NCBI RefSeq assembly: GCF_009730915.1
Contig: NC_052476.1
Location: forward strand, 620,001 to 684,000
Source of the DNA: Dioscorea cayenensis subsp. rotundata
Lineage: Eukaryota; Streptophyta; Magnoliopsida; Dioscoreales; Dioscoreaceae
Reading direction: 5' to 3'
Length of the DNA: 64,000 nucleotides
Made by a program: the position numbers and the translations under genes. Shown here piece after piece: positions 53,517-64,000 of this stretch. Below the pieces are notes generated by a model, which was not told the origin of the DNA, ran no database searches, and saw nothing but the letters and a program-made list of their open reading frames with translations. How positions within the stretch are numbered: the stretch's first letter is position 1; each line of letters starts with the position of its first letter.

Positions 53517-54691
53517 GTGCTGATTACTACGAGTGCCGCTCAGTGAGTGCAGAGCCCTCGAATCGATATTCATCGGGTAGCCGGTCACCGACCCTAAGCG
53601 AACCGACGGGTCAACGCTAAGGACATGAGTTCCTCGACGCTCAACCTAGCCGCCACGCCGCAAAGGTTTGTAGAGTTTCTAGACCATGTTAGCGTCGAGT
53701 GTTGGGATTCGCTTTTATTTCTGAATTCGAGATTTATGTTATATTTTTGAATCAGTGATGAGTATCTGCACTCTCACAAAAATTTGCGTTTCTCGGAAAA
53801 ATCAAATCACGCTGATTTACGCCGAATTTATGTTTCAAGAGTTCTTTAAGAAATTGTATTTCACAGATTCCTAGATTTTTGAAAAAGTTGGAAAATTATT
53901 TGAGCAATGTATTTATATACTTCATACATCAGTATCGAAGATTTAAAATTACTTCAGCCACCACTCAACCGAACCGCATCTGTCAGAGCAGGAGAGAAGG
54001 ACCCCTAGATTGCCCTGCGTCGACTATATAGCCAATGCGTCGAGTCCAAGATCTGCAGCAGTGTCCCTATATCTTTCTTTCTATTTATCGTTGTCATGAT
54101 CTTCAGAACTGGCAGACCTCGCAAATTTCGAGCTTATCAGATTCATGATTTATGTATTTGAACCCGTAGTTGGTGTGAAGTCAGAAATGTGATTTGTAAG
54201 TTTGATTTGGTTTTTGAGAGGCGCCGCTTCCGGGCTAAAAAGTGATTTTTAACTCGATAGGCGCATTTACTCCCGTGGAAGGGGGTGAGTGTATGTATTC
54301 AATATCATGTTTTAAACTTTTAATTATATTTTATTAATAGTGTTTTCGCTAAATTATTCAAAAACTAAAGTATTGTTTATTCGGAATCTGCTTCTCAAAT
54401 TTATATTTGGAAATTATCATTGGAAATTTCTATTATATACCTCATTGCCATGTTTATATTGCTTAACATGAATGGTTGCTAAATATATATATATATATAT
54501 ATATAAACCATAATTTATATAAATATATATATATAGCTCAAACCTTCATCTAGATTAAGAGTGTTCGGACTGAATGATTAATTCTTATATTAATATTTGA
54601 TATTTTTATCAATATATATACACACCCACTTGATTTACTAGTTTTTTTTATATTATTTTTAATTATTTTTTTAAAATAATTAGTGATTTAT

Positions 54692-55211
54692 AAACCCGGT
54701 CATTGACCCGGTCGGAGCTCTGGGTCTCGGGTCAATTGGTTCAACCGTCGGGTCATTCGGGTCAATGCTGGGTTAATAAAAATATATTAAAATATTATTT
54801 TTAAAATTATAAATTATTTTTAATTATATAATAATATGTAATAATAATATTCATGAATTATTAATTATCAAATAAATAATTTGATGGAAAAAAAATAATT
54901 ATTATTCATCCCTTATTTGGAAGTAGTAGAAAAGGGACAAAAAAAATACATACTTTACAAAATTACATATATACCCTTCAATTTATTAGAAAAATAAAAA
55001 AAAATTCAAAGGATGACAAGGTCATTTAAAAAAATCATTGACCCGACCGGGTTATAGAAACCCGGCCGGGTCACCGGGTTTGACCGGGTCGAAGCGGGTC
55101 AAGCCGGGTCAAAGCGGGTTGATTGCATAACCGGTCTAATTAGAGACCCGAACCGATTTAAGCACCGGGTCACCGGGTCAACCGATCCGACCGCCGGGCC
55201 GGTCCGGGTTT
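54692..55211. mobile_element. Non-autonomous element with ACCCGG/CCGGGT-rich ends (about 520 bp)
   Basis: The left end AAACCCGGTCATTGACCCGG and right end GGGCCGGTCCGGGTTT are imperfect inverted repeats. Many CCGGGTCA and ACCGGGT motifs occur near both ends around an AT-rich core (54775-54960). TA-containing flanks (TTTAT and TAATA) could be a small TA-type target duplication. The family resembles common plant non-autonomous DNA elements; ends are approximate. Confidence 0.55.
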
Positions 55212-56252
55212 AATAACTATGATAAAAATCATTTGATAGGTGAACCACCAGTCTAATAAATGTGTCAAATCAAATAGGTTGGAGAATAAAATACAAATAT
55301 CATCTGGAGTCCGGACCCTACCTTATCACGAGGAACAAAAAGGACTCCATATCGTTATGGACTTATTACTTACATGTATGTACAAATTAGCCTGTTTTCC
55401 ACTTCTCATATCTTCATATGTGTGTGTGTGTAATATATATATATCAAGGCCTTATATTATATATTTCCTAAGTTTTTACTCTTTGGGAAAAGTGAATGCT
55501 ATTGCCATTTTATTTCATAAATCTTTCCAAAATAACTGATGATGCATAAATGTTAATAAAAAAAAAAGGAAATTGTTTATGATTATCTTGAAAAATATTG
55601 ATGGTTATCTTATGCAACAAAGTTGTTGGATGGAAGCTAATAAAAAATGGGAATAAATATATTTTTAAATTATTGGAATAAAAAATGACAAGCATGGACC
55701 ACAAGAAATCTCCGTTTGAGATTGATCTCTTGAAGAATCAGACAAATTATAATTATTTGATAACCTTGGAATATAACAGCTCAGCAAAACAAATCCTTCT
55801 TTTTATTTCTTTTTTTTTAAATTTTTAATAATAGTTTGTAAATAAAAAAATAAAAAATTATTTGATCTCATTATTTTTTATCATTCCAAAACAATCTTGT
55901 CAGAAACGGAAATAAAGATTTTAATTTTTTATTTAAAGTTCCACAAATTTTGTAACCATAAAAAATAAGTCTTTTCAGTTTTCAGAGATATGAAAAAACA
56001 TGCAATCAAATCATTCAAATCAGAATCAACTTCTTAACACAAAAACAAATTAATATTTTCCAATAAAACAGAATCTCGAGGAATAAAAGGATAAATTCCA
56101 GAATTTATTTATTTATTAAATATTTATTTATTTATTTAACGGAGTCATTAAACTAAAGGAAAAAAACCAGAAAGAAAGAAAAATTCATCCTAAACGCTAA
56201 TCGGGAGACATTAATAAAGGAAAACACGAATCTCAAAGCAGTTTCATTTCCT
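55212..56252. other. AT-rich intergenic region
   Basis: A TG/TA run near 55421-55443 and A/T homopolymers. The last part before 56253 is the DUF1677 3' UTR. No gene recognised. Confidence 0.5.
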
Positions 56253-56696
56253 TCACTGCGCCAGCGTCGGAAAACAACTCTTGGATCGAGAAAGCGCCGC
56301 CGCCTTGGAGCCGCCGTCATCGGCCTTTCGCCTCGGGCTTCTCGGCGTGGACTGGATCGCAACAGAGCGCGGTGAGTCAATGCTCCGACGAAGCAACTGC
56401 CGCATAACAGCGACGAGCCGATCATCGCCGCTATCACTTCGCGCCGCCGCCGTCGCAGTCCTGAACGCCTCAATGAAACTAGTATGCCTTTCCAACGCCT
56501 CCTCCTTCGAGATCCGCCGTCCAGCTCGCCGCGCCTCCTCCTTCACCGCCTCATCACAAAGCCCACAAACCCACTTCCCCCCATGCCTTGCCTTCATCTT
56601 CGCGATGTACTCCACTGTGCACTCTTCCTTAATCCCACAACACCCACATGCCACCATCTCCACCCCTTCACCCGCCGGCGCCGCCGCCGAAGCCAT
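56253..56696 (-). CDS. DUF1677 family small cysteine-rich protein
   Basis: A single-exon 147-residue protein of the plant-specific DUF1677 family, whose biochemical role is unknown. The conserved core is present: CGCCGIKEECTVEYIAKM, then GGKWVCGLCDEAVKEEARR and RISKEEALERH, a four-cysteine arrangement suggestive of a zinc-binding fold. The C-terminal half has low complexity and is basic and serine-rich (SPRSVAIQSTPRSPRRK, RSKSCFPTLAQ), with possible phosphorylation sites. Start at 56696 is the first ATG after the leader and gives the family-typical N-terminus. The gene is GC-rich compared with its surroundings and intact. The antisense ORF at 56281-56736 is a shadow. Confidence 0.88.
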   Translation of the reverse strand: MASAAAPAGEGVEMVACGCCGIKEECTVEYIAKMKARHGGKWVCGLCDEAVKEEARRAGRRISKEEALERHTSFIEAFRTATAAARSDSGDDRLVAVMRQLLRRSIDSPRSVAIQSTPRSPRRKADDGGSKAAALSRSKSCFPTLAQ

Positions 56697-56705
56697 CGAA
56701 AAACA

Positions 56706-57020
56706 AAACCCTAACCCTAACCCTAAAAATCAATAAAACAGAGAGCAAAAACAAACCTTAACAGGTAGAAAACCTAGCTAAAGATCAGGATCGGATCCGA
56801 TAGCGCTACCGCTCCTTCTCCCACTCGATAAGGCCAAAGGGGGCTGGGAAGGGGTGCATTGCAATGGCGTCAGGTACTGTTTCGGAGAGGGTTTTCGCCG
56901 GAATCGATCCGATGAGAGATTGCTCGCCGGAATTCTCTCGAGTTTTCTCCAGGGTTTCAGAGAGAGATAGAAAGAAGAGAGAGAGAGAGAGAGAGTGAGA
57001 GAGAGAGAGAGACGAAGGAA
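56706..57020 (-). promoter_or_regulatory. DUF1677 leader/promoter: telo-box array and GA repeat
   Basis: AACCCTAACCCTAACCCTAA at 56707-56726 is three telomere-type units, ten bases above the start codon. Telo-boxes (AAACCCTAA) in plant 5' regions bind Myb/TRB factors and are frequent in growth-related genes. A GA/CT microsatellite lies at 56972-57012 and could be a GAGA-type element or leader sequence. A minus-strand ORF over this area is CT-repeat-driven and not considered coding. Confidence 0.55.
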
Positions 57021-57576
57021 TGAGGAGGCGGTGAAGGGATTTTGTAACGTAGGAGAGAGGTGGGGCCCAGAGCAATGATTGTGGGTTCTGTTTGGATGCG
57101 GAGTAGCGAACAGAATAACAGGATTCGCGAGTGTTTTGTGTTGACGTGGAAGGGTTTTATTGGTTGGAATGAAGTGGGGTCCAGGGGAAATGGTTATGTG
57201 GTTGTTGGTTATTAGTTGGGGTAGAGTGAGGTTTGTTTTGTGGGTTGTAGGTGATTTAGGGAGTCTGCCAGGTTGGAGGTGCCGTGCCACACCAGGCCAT
57301 TGGTTGGACGACACGTGATTTTTGCCATCTGGCGCTATGAAATCGCTACCGGACAATCCTTATTACGTGGAAAATTAAGTTTTTGATTTCAATTTTTATT
57401 ATTTTTATTTTTATTTATTTTTATATGGGATAGTTCAAATATATTGAAAATTTTCAATTTAGAAATTATTTACCATGTCAATCATCACGCAAGAATCATT
57501 AGTGTATTCTATATAAAAAAAATATAGAGCACATGGTTTTTCATTTTTTGTCAATATATATATTTGGTTATTTTTT

Positions 57577-58024
57577 TTTTCACTTAACTTCCATTTTATT
57601 TCGTTTTGGTTATCAAACTTTAATTTACATTAAAAAAAATTACTCATTTTTTATTTTGTTTCACTGGGACATCACTCGTGAGTAAACAAATCCAATTTAC
57701 AAACACGGCCACAAAAAAAGAATAGTTAACTCAATTGAGACACGGCTTTATTAGAGGCTCCATATCACTCAAGTTATCTACATAAGTTATTGGTGTCAAA
57801 GTGCTTATGTGGACAATTTGAGTGATATAGAGCCTCCAACCAAGGTGGCTGATTTGTCTCATTTGAGCTGACTGTATTTTTCTGATAGCACGTCAGTGAA
57901 TTGAATCTGATTACTTGCAAGTGACCTCGCAATAAAAGAAAATCAAAGATGAGTAATATTTTTTTTTTTGTGAATTAAAGTTTGATAATCAAAATGAAAC
58001 AAGAACAAAGTTCAATTACCTACC
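57577..58024. mobile_element. Foldback element: about 220-bp imperfect inverted repeat
   Basis: The two halves mirror each other around about 57795. Outer arms: TTATCAAACTTTAATTTACA at 57610 against TGAATTAAAGTTTGATAATC at 57971. Middle: TTACTCATTTT against GATGAGTAAT, and CACTCGTGAGTAA against TTACTTGCAAGTG. Inner: GAGGCTCCATATCACTCAA at 57754 against TTTGAGTGATATAGAGCCTC at 57817. Almost the whole 448 bp can pair as one long hairpin. No coding content. It is best explained as a MITE/foldback transposon; a transcript would be a Dicer substrate. Confidence 0.85.
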
Positions 58025-60005
58025 AAAAAAAAATTTTATGCCATATATAAATGAATAATATGACGTGATAACAAATTTCACTCATTAATACTCATTAAAG
58101 CAATCAATTTTCATGGGAATGTAGCAACAAAAGAAGAATCCGTAGCAAGTTGTGCGCATTTTGACAAGTAATGCTACCAACTATAGAGATATTTAAAATC
58201 AAATGTGACAAAGACAATGAAGTGTAATCTTTGGTAGGGAAGCAGAATAATAGAAGTTTGTTGGGGCTGGTATTTGGGTGGGTATTTGGCAATACACACA
58301 AGTCATGAGAACATTATGTTTTTTGGACCACCCAAAAAGTGTCCTCAAACAAGTACATGGAGGCCACTCTCTTGACTAGACCTTCCCAAGTCATGTAGCA
58401 GTAAAGTTAAAAAGGATTAAGAATCTATTCTATGCTTGCATGAAAACAACATCAAATCTTGATGCATGGCAGTGGACTTTGAAAGATAATAATAGTTATT
58501 AGTATTTTTATTATTTTCTCAATGTGAATTGAGGTGAAAACAAGAGACAATGCATGGACAGAAGAGACAGGGAAGTCCTATAAAACACACAGTAAGGCCT
58601 GGATGGATGATGCATGTGCATCTACTGCCAGCCACATGGTATGTCTCCATTCCATGAAATGCATCAATGACCAATCCCTATCTCTTGTACCTTGATGATG
58701 TTGCCATGGAAAAATAAAGGCATTATTACCATAGCAAATGTGTTACTAGGAATCTTACTAGGTTAAGGACACTATTAGTCCTTGAAGAGAATGTTGTTTT
58801 TCAACTGAATTCCTTCAACCATTTGCCTAACAAAATATTAGGCATGTTTCTGTACTAACTAGCATGACTGTAATTGAAATATTCGTTCCAGTCAACATAT
58901 CGGCGACAAAAGATAATATAAACCTAAAAACCGTTACCATGGCCGAAATTGAGCAGTCTTCACTTAGAAGGCAATTGAACATCACTCTCTGCTTTATGGA
59001 CCATTTGTGCGCTAGGAAAAGTCAATGAAGTTAAACTTGGTAATGACTAGAATTTGATTACCATTGAGGTTGGCTCAGACTTGGAATAAATATTCTCCGA
59101 GAACCTACCAGTGTTTGGTGTGGATGACTAGGGAAAATGTGATGATTGAGCTAAAAGATATGTTAATGGATCTACAAGGACCACAACTTGGCATGCTAGA
59201 CAAACAATATGATGCATGTCATTATCTTGAACAGAGTCATGAGAATGATCCAAGACATCACAGTCAAAGCCAGTTTTCAGAACCTATGACCTATATGTGG
59301 CTTGTCACAGTACGAGTTAAAAACAAATGAGTCATGTTTCATCCAATGTAGCAGTTAAATGTAACCACCATGCAGAGTAATTAGTTCTTATTTCATGAAG
59401 AACCTAATAAAAAAAATAGTTATTTTTCCTAAATATCTGTTTTGTAATAAATAAATGTGGCAGATTAAAAGAACCATCCATTGTTGGCCTTCAATCACAA
59501 ACATCCGAAAAGGAATGCCCAATTATTCAGAAAAGAACATGCATAAATTAAATTTATTTCAAAAATATATGAAAACAACTTTAAGCCCTAGCTTCTAATG
59601 GATTTAGTGTAGCTGATTGTTTGGCTCCGCAACTCTTCTTTAAAGAAAAAAAAAAAAAAGCTCTCTCCAAATGAGTACCAATGAGGTATAAGACAACCTT
59701 TATTATATTTGACACTAATTTTGGAGTTCACCATGGTTATAAATATTACACATTATTAACTTACCATGAGACTAGATGTGCAGTCCAGAAAGGGTGTATA
59801 GGAGGAACATTACCTTCATCTGCATAGCATAAATGCAGCATGGCGCAGCACCTGAAAACAAAAATGAAAAAGATATAGGTGCATGCAAGATTAGTATGAA
59901 ATAATGATTGAGAGGGGAGATAGGCAGCAGTAGAATGGAATGCTGAGGATGATATATACTAAGTTATGTGTGAACAAGGAACCTGGCTATTACTTAAGGG
60001 AGAAT
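58025..60005. other. Intergenic region upstream of ALDH7 3' end
   Basis: No gene recognised. An 88-codon + strand ORF at 59064-59330 has no recognisable motif and no supporting splice or codon pattern. The sequence is moderately AT-rich, without clear repeats. Confidence 0.5.
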
Positions 60006-61505
60006 TTAGCCGAAGTTTATTCCTTGTGCCAAAGGAAGCTCACTCCCATAGTTGATTGTACTGCAAGAGAATACATAGTGTGAAGTCAAGAATAGAAATA
60101 ATTCAACATGATAGGAACATGTGACGAATATAGATTTGCCATATGCTAAGGATTTCAGCTGAATTATCTACTGTATGAGTGGCGGCAGACCATTCAAGTG
60201 ATTTCAACACAGGTTCAGATTAGCTTCATCATTCTTTTAACCATGAAGAGAAATGAATGTACCATGTAGAACGTCGCATGTACTGTTTCCATGAGTCACT
60301 TCCTGCTTCTCGGCCACCTCCAGTGGCCTTTTCACCACCAAAAGCACCACCAATTTCAGCACCATTTGTAGGAATATTTACATTCACAATGCCGCAATCA
60401 CTTCCAAGTGGTCTAAATATCACACAAAACACAATAGAATCAGCGGAGAGGAGAAAAATGGCAAGCTTTGTACTGGGCCTGTGCTATTAAGATGAAAACT
60501 ATACCACTTTATTCTTTGCCAAGGGCAAAAACAAATTTAGATTTTAGATTCCAGAATATAAATAACAGATACTCTTGTTAATGATAATGATAGCATACTT
60601 GCATATATACAAATCAACAAAGATAATCTTTTATACGAAAAAAATAAAGATTTCTTTTTCAAGTTCAAAGGTTTCTTTTTTCCTTTTTCTGTCCCACTGC
60701 TTTTTTATAACAGACACCTTAAAACTAGAATCCAAGACAATGAAAGTCTACAACACAAGGTAAAAGACAAGACAGTACAAATTCATTCATATGCGCTATG
60801 TCTCATAATGGCCAAAGACAGCACCCACAGTTGTACTTACCCAATCCACTTGAATATTATTTCTGGTTTGCGTGTAAATATGGAGCTGCTTAACCCTTGT
60901 GGTACTGAGTTGTTTATGTCAATTGCTTCTTTCAAAGTCTATAGAAGAAAGAGATCAAGTGATATCAGTTCATTTATCATACAGGATTATATATGACAGG
61001 CATAGGCACAAGCTATGATTTTGATAGACAAATAAAAGGAGGACAGATATGAATGAAAATCATAGAAAAAGAAGAGCACCCACAAGCTGGATCTATTACC
61101 TTAAATTTCATGACATAGAGGACCGGGGCAAATAATTCCTCCTTAACAACAGGTGCATCTGAAGAAATCTCCACAATTGTGGGTTGAACAAAGTTACCCT
61201 CTCCCTCTAAAATGGATCCTCCAATCAGGATCTTCCCTCCCTGCACAAAATGGGTTAAGTAGCACAGCAATATTTTTAACCAGCGAAAAAAATGTCACAA
61301 ATAAAGTGATGATGAAGATAACCAGATACGGGTATTGATAAAAATCTTAAAATCCACAGCAGAGTTCTATAAAAAGATACCTATCCTTACAGATAAACCA
61401 CTATTTTACTATCAGCAAGCATATGATACTTGTAGGTCATAAAAGGAAAGAATATATAAAGAGAGCATGCAATGCAACATTCGAAGTTTGTTTATAAACT
61501 TATTG

Positions 61506-61549
<44 letters not shown>

Positions 61550-63784
61550 AATAATAATAATAATAATACAAATGAAAGAAAATAAATGATGCATTTTTAG
61601 TATCAAGATATCTGCTGTACCTGAGATTTAATAACTTCGATACCCTTTATGTAGTTTTCTTTTGAAGCAGGAGTGTGTAATGGTCCTAACAGAGTACCCT
61701 TTTCTAAAGGATCACCAATCTTCACTTGCTTATAAACACCAATCAGTTGATCCAAGACAGTTTGATAGATGCTCTCATGAAGAAGCTGCATCAAATGAAA
61801 AACAGATTATTCAAGACTAGTTTTGTAGTGAAGCAAACCACTAAGGCCAATAAATGGATTGTTTTCCAACCAGCCTCCGACAAGTGGTGCACCGTTGACC
61901 AGCTGTGCCAACAGCAGCAAATAGAACAGACCGTACAGCAAGTTGGATGTCAGCATCATCCATGACAATTATAGCATTATTTCCACTAAGTTCAAGTAGA
62001 CATTTTCCAAACCGCTCATTGACTGTCTGTTGAACCATCTGCCCAACCTATATGATAATATGCGAATGATATTAAATGTTTACAACAGGATTAAAATATT
62101 CAGCCCAAAAAGAGTCTAAAAATCTTAATACCAATAAAGAAAAATATGATTCCAAAAGATTTAAGGGAATGATAACTAATCTATAACGGAGATAAAGACA
62201 AGCCGTTTTAAAAGCAACAAATAGGATGACCCTTCTGTTCTACATGGGAATGATTTTCGAGTGATACTGCATGTTGATGACTCCCATAATTGTTGAAGTC
62301 ATTACACATGGAATCAACAGACTTTTAATTTAGACAATACTGGCCATTATGCCAATAATGGCACTTATTGAAGATATGGCAGGAAGACATGGCAAAGTTA
62401 ATTTTAGATATAAAATCCTAACTAATTCTTTCTTCTTATTAATTATGTTTCTGTGGTTGATGACTCAATGTAACTTTAAAAAGAAGCTAAAAATGAGTGA
62501 ATTACTCTTCATGGCTTAAGTAAAAGAATTGATATAGCAAGATTATGGCTTGAGAATAACAAAAAACACAGATCAAAAGAAACAAATGAGATCATATGAA
62601 CAAGTGGAAAGGGATTACAATACCTTGGAACTTCCTGTAAATGAAACCAGAGGTATCCGTCTGTCGCAAGCTATTGCTTGACCAATTTCAGCCCCTCCAC
62701 AGAAAGAAGTGAAAATTGCACCAGGTAAATTGTTCTTCTCCAGAACACCAGCAACAATCTCAGTCATCGCAATTGTGATCAAAGGAGTTGTTGGTGCACC
62801 TTTCCTGCAATGCATAATATGAACAAACTCCATAAGCATATTATCACGTCATGATTCACTTAATAATATAAGCACAATGATAATTCTTTCTAGCTGTATA
62901 AATATGATCACAATTAAGTATATATGATCTGTAAGTACATTTGTAGGCAAATATAGACATAGAAAACATTGAAATCAAAGATAAATGAGATGGATTTTCG
63001 CCTAGATGGAAAGACAACCTAGAAATGGCCGAACTCCCTGGAACTCCAGCAACATCTAAATATTATCATCTACCCTTTACATATGAAATTTTAAGTTTCA
63101 TGAATTTACACTCGAGGATAATTATATTGCAATAAAAAAAAAATTGTAGATGAGGGCTAATCATAAGAAACTTTACATAGACATGTGTATGTATAAATTC
63201 AATCCAGAAATTGATAGCATCCTTAGTTTCTCAGATCAACTTATTTCTACCAAAAAGAAGAGCATTTGCTTACCAAACAACACAGTTTCCACAGACAAGT
63301 GCAATGCAGGCATTCCATCCTATAATACCAAAAAAGATAGCTTGTTACACATCTCTTAAACTGCAGCATCAGTGATCAGCAGAAAGTAATATTAACTTAC
63401 CAAGAACAGCACATGGAAAATTAAAAGCTGTTATAACTCCTACTATGCCCAGCGGATTCCAAACCTGAAGCACGTGAAAAATATTACATAACAAAGGGGT
63501 AGATTATTATTCACTCATTTATAGCCAAAAAGGGATGGTAGACTTTGATATTCCAAAGCAAAAGGATTAACAAATTCCCACCTCCAACATCATATGATTT
63601 GGACCTGCACACACCATCAAAAATCATAAGATTAAATAGCTGGACGTGCACTATCTTTGTAAATTGAGGAGAAGAAAATAAAGAAAGTTTCTGAAAGTAA
63701 TGCAATCTTACGTTCTGATGGAATGACTGATCCATTTAGTTGCCTGCTCAAACCAACAGCATAGTCACACATGTCAATGATTTC
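60006..63784 (-). CDS. ALDH7B: Aldehyde dehydrogenase family 7 (antiquitin), 3' part
   Basis: NAD-dependent oxidation of aldehydes such as alpha-aminoadipic semialdehyde; plant ALDH7B members are turgor- and stress-induced. Minus-strand exons are 63784-63711, 63604-63582 (23 nt), 63464-63401, 63319-63274, 62804-62624, 62047-61871, 61785-61621, 61240-61100, 60938-60841, 60412-60263 and 60060-60006, all in phase, ending TAA. Motifs: [70 protein letters not shown] with the catalytic Glu, [13 protein letters not shown] with the catalytic Cys, [20 protein letters not shown] and the ending [17 protein letters not shown]. About 115-120 N-terminal residues lie beyond the right edge; 63785-64000 reads as intron. 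One intron holds an AAC/AAT microsatellite. No damage is seen. Confidence 0.95.
61504..61567. repeat. Compound AAC/AAT microsatellite in an ALDH7 intron
   Basis: About 14 AAC units followed by about 7 AAT units, in the intron between exons 61785-61621 and 61240-61100. Confidence 0.95.
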
Positions 63785-64000
63785 CTGTATGGCATAAGAA
63801 ACAAAAATGGTGTCGTGAATATTTGAAGGACTGTTCAAACAAAATAGAGATTTATTTGCGAATCATTGTATGTATAATCACATGTTGAAGAAATAGTGTA
63901 TCGTCATAATTATAGAAACAACTACGACATAAAAAAGAAAAACTAAAGCCATGACGGTCTGGATAAAATCACTTAAAGACTTCCAAAGTACAAGATACAA

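Larger units (their letters stand above)
51600..54290. mobile_element. Probable LTR-retrotransposon-derived block (solo LTR-like)
   Basis: No coding sequence is recognised. The block shifts from AT-rich, repetitive DNA with GGGACCATT and GGACTAAAA phrases (51620-51960), through GGTTCA-rich repeats, to a GC-rich structured part (53455-54100). It ends GGAAGGGGGTGAGTGTA near 54290. That final pattern resembles the end of long plant gypsy LTRs, which usually finish in a G-rich stretch followed by TGxxA. No primer-binding site or second copy is visible, so solo LTR is an inference. A minus-strand ORF at 53152-53487 has no recognisable domain. Confidence 0.4.

Noticed and set aside
56281-56736. 151-codon + strand ORF
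   Set aside because: Antisense shadow of the DUF1677 gene, Pro/Ser/Ala-rich without a domain.
58557-58577. GACAGAAGAGA resembling the 5' part of miR156
   Set aside because: The match stops after 11 bases and no complementary arm was found nearby, so no miRNA precursor is supported.
59064-59330. 88-codon + strand ORF
   Set aside because: No family resemblance and no splice partners; chance is likely in this gene-free stretch.
60229-60262. ALDH7 ending with [10 protein letters not shown] by read-through of the exon
   Set aside because: A GT donor after ACATG (60263) and the exon at 60060-60006 give the conserved ALDH7 ending; the read-through is intron.
61412-61606. ORF with long Val/Ile runs on the minus strand
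   Set aside because: It is the translation of the AAC/AAT microsatellite within an intron.

Overview
This window is nuclear DNA from a flowering plant. Its genes carry many short exons in AT-rich introns, and all belong to ordinary plant families. The DNA between them is littered with decayed transposable elements. The two genes without introns (an EXO70 and a PPR gene) start very GC-rich and become AT-richer, a gradient typical of monocots. A non-grass monocot such as a yam would fit, but that is a guess. There are no bacterial, organellar or CRISPR features.

Layout. 1-2023 (+): 3' part of a PP1 catalytic subunit. 4280-4860: 62-bp minisatellite. 5328-5611: broken SRR1-like fragment with a 66-bp duplication abutting a truncated Ty3/gypsy element (5612-9729, minus). 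9853-10177: MITE. 12951-14795 (-): EXO70B-like exocyst subunit. 16194-17932 (+): E-class PPR gene with two frameshifts. 18460-18790: LINE fragment with perfect target-site duplication. 19029-22568 (+): lung-seven-TM/TMEM87-like membrane protein. 23212-25284 (-): DUF985 cupin with two frameshifts. 26644-37914 (+): transportin-1, 29 exons, intact. 42516-45102 (+): twin-BRCT protein with a U12-type AT-AC intron. 45710-50720 (-): RECQL3 helicase, 19 exons including micro-exons of 8 and 4 nt. 51.6-55.2 kb: probable LTR-derived and other non-autonomous repeats. 56253-56696 (-): DUF1677 protein. 57577-58024: foldback element. 60006-63784 (-): 3' part of an ALDH7 (antiquitin) gene that continues past the right edge.

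The genes are independent housekeeping, trafficking and genome-maintenance loci, not one pathway. Two genome-maintenance genes (twin-BRCT and RECQL3) lie tail to tail, 607 bp apart. I assembled exon structures by hand, requiring consistent phase and family motifs. TRN1, RECQL3, the BRCT gene, the seven-TM gene and the visible ALDH7 exons all close without any frame error. That makes the four single-base insertions found in the PPR and cupin genes stand out. I found no wholly new biological system. The most unusual signals are the two RECQL3 micro-exons and the AT-AC intron.
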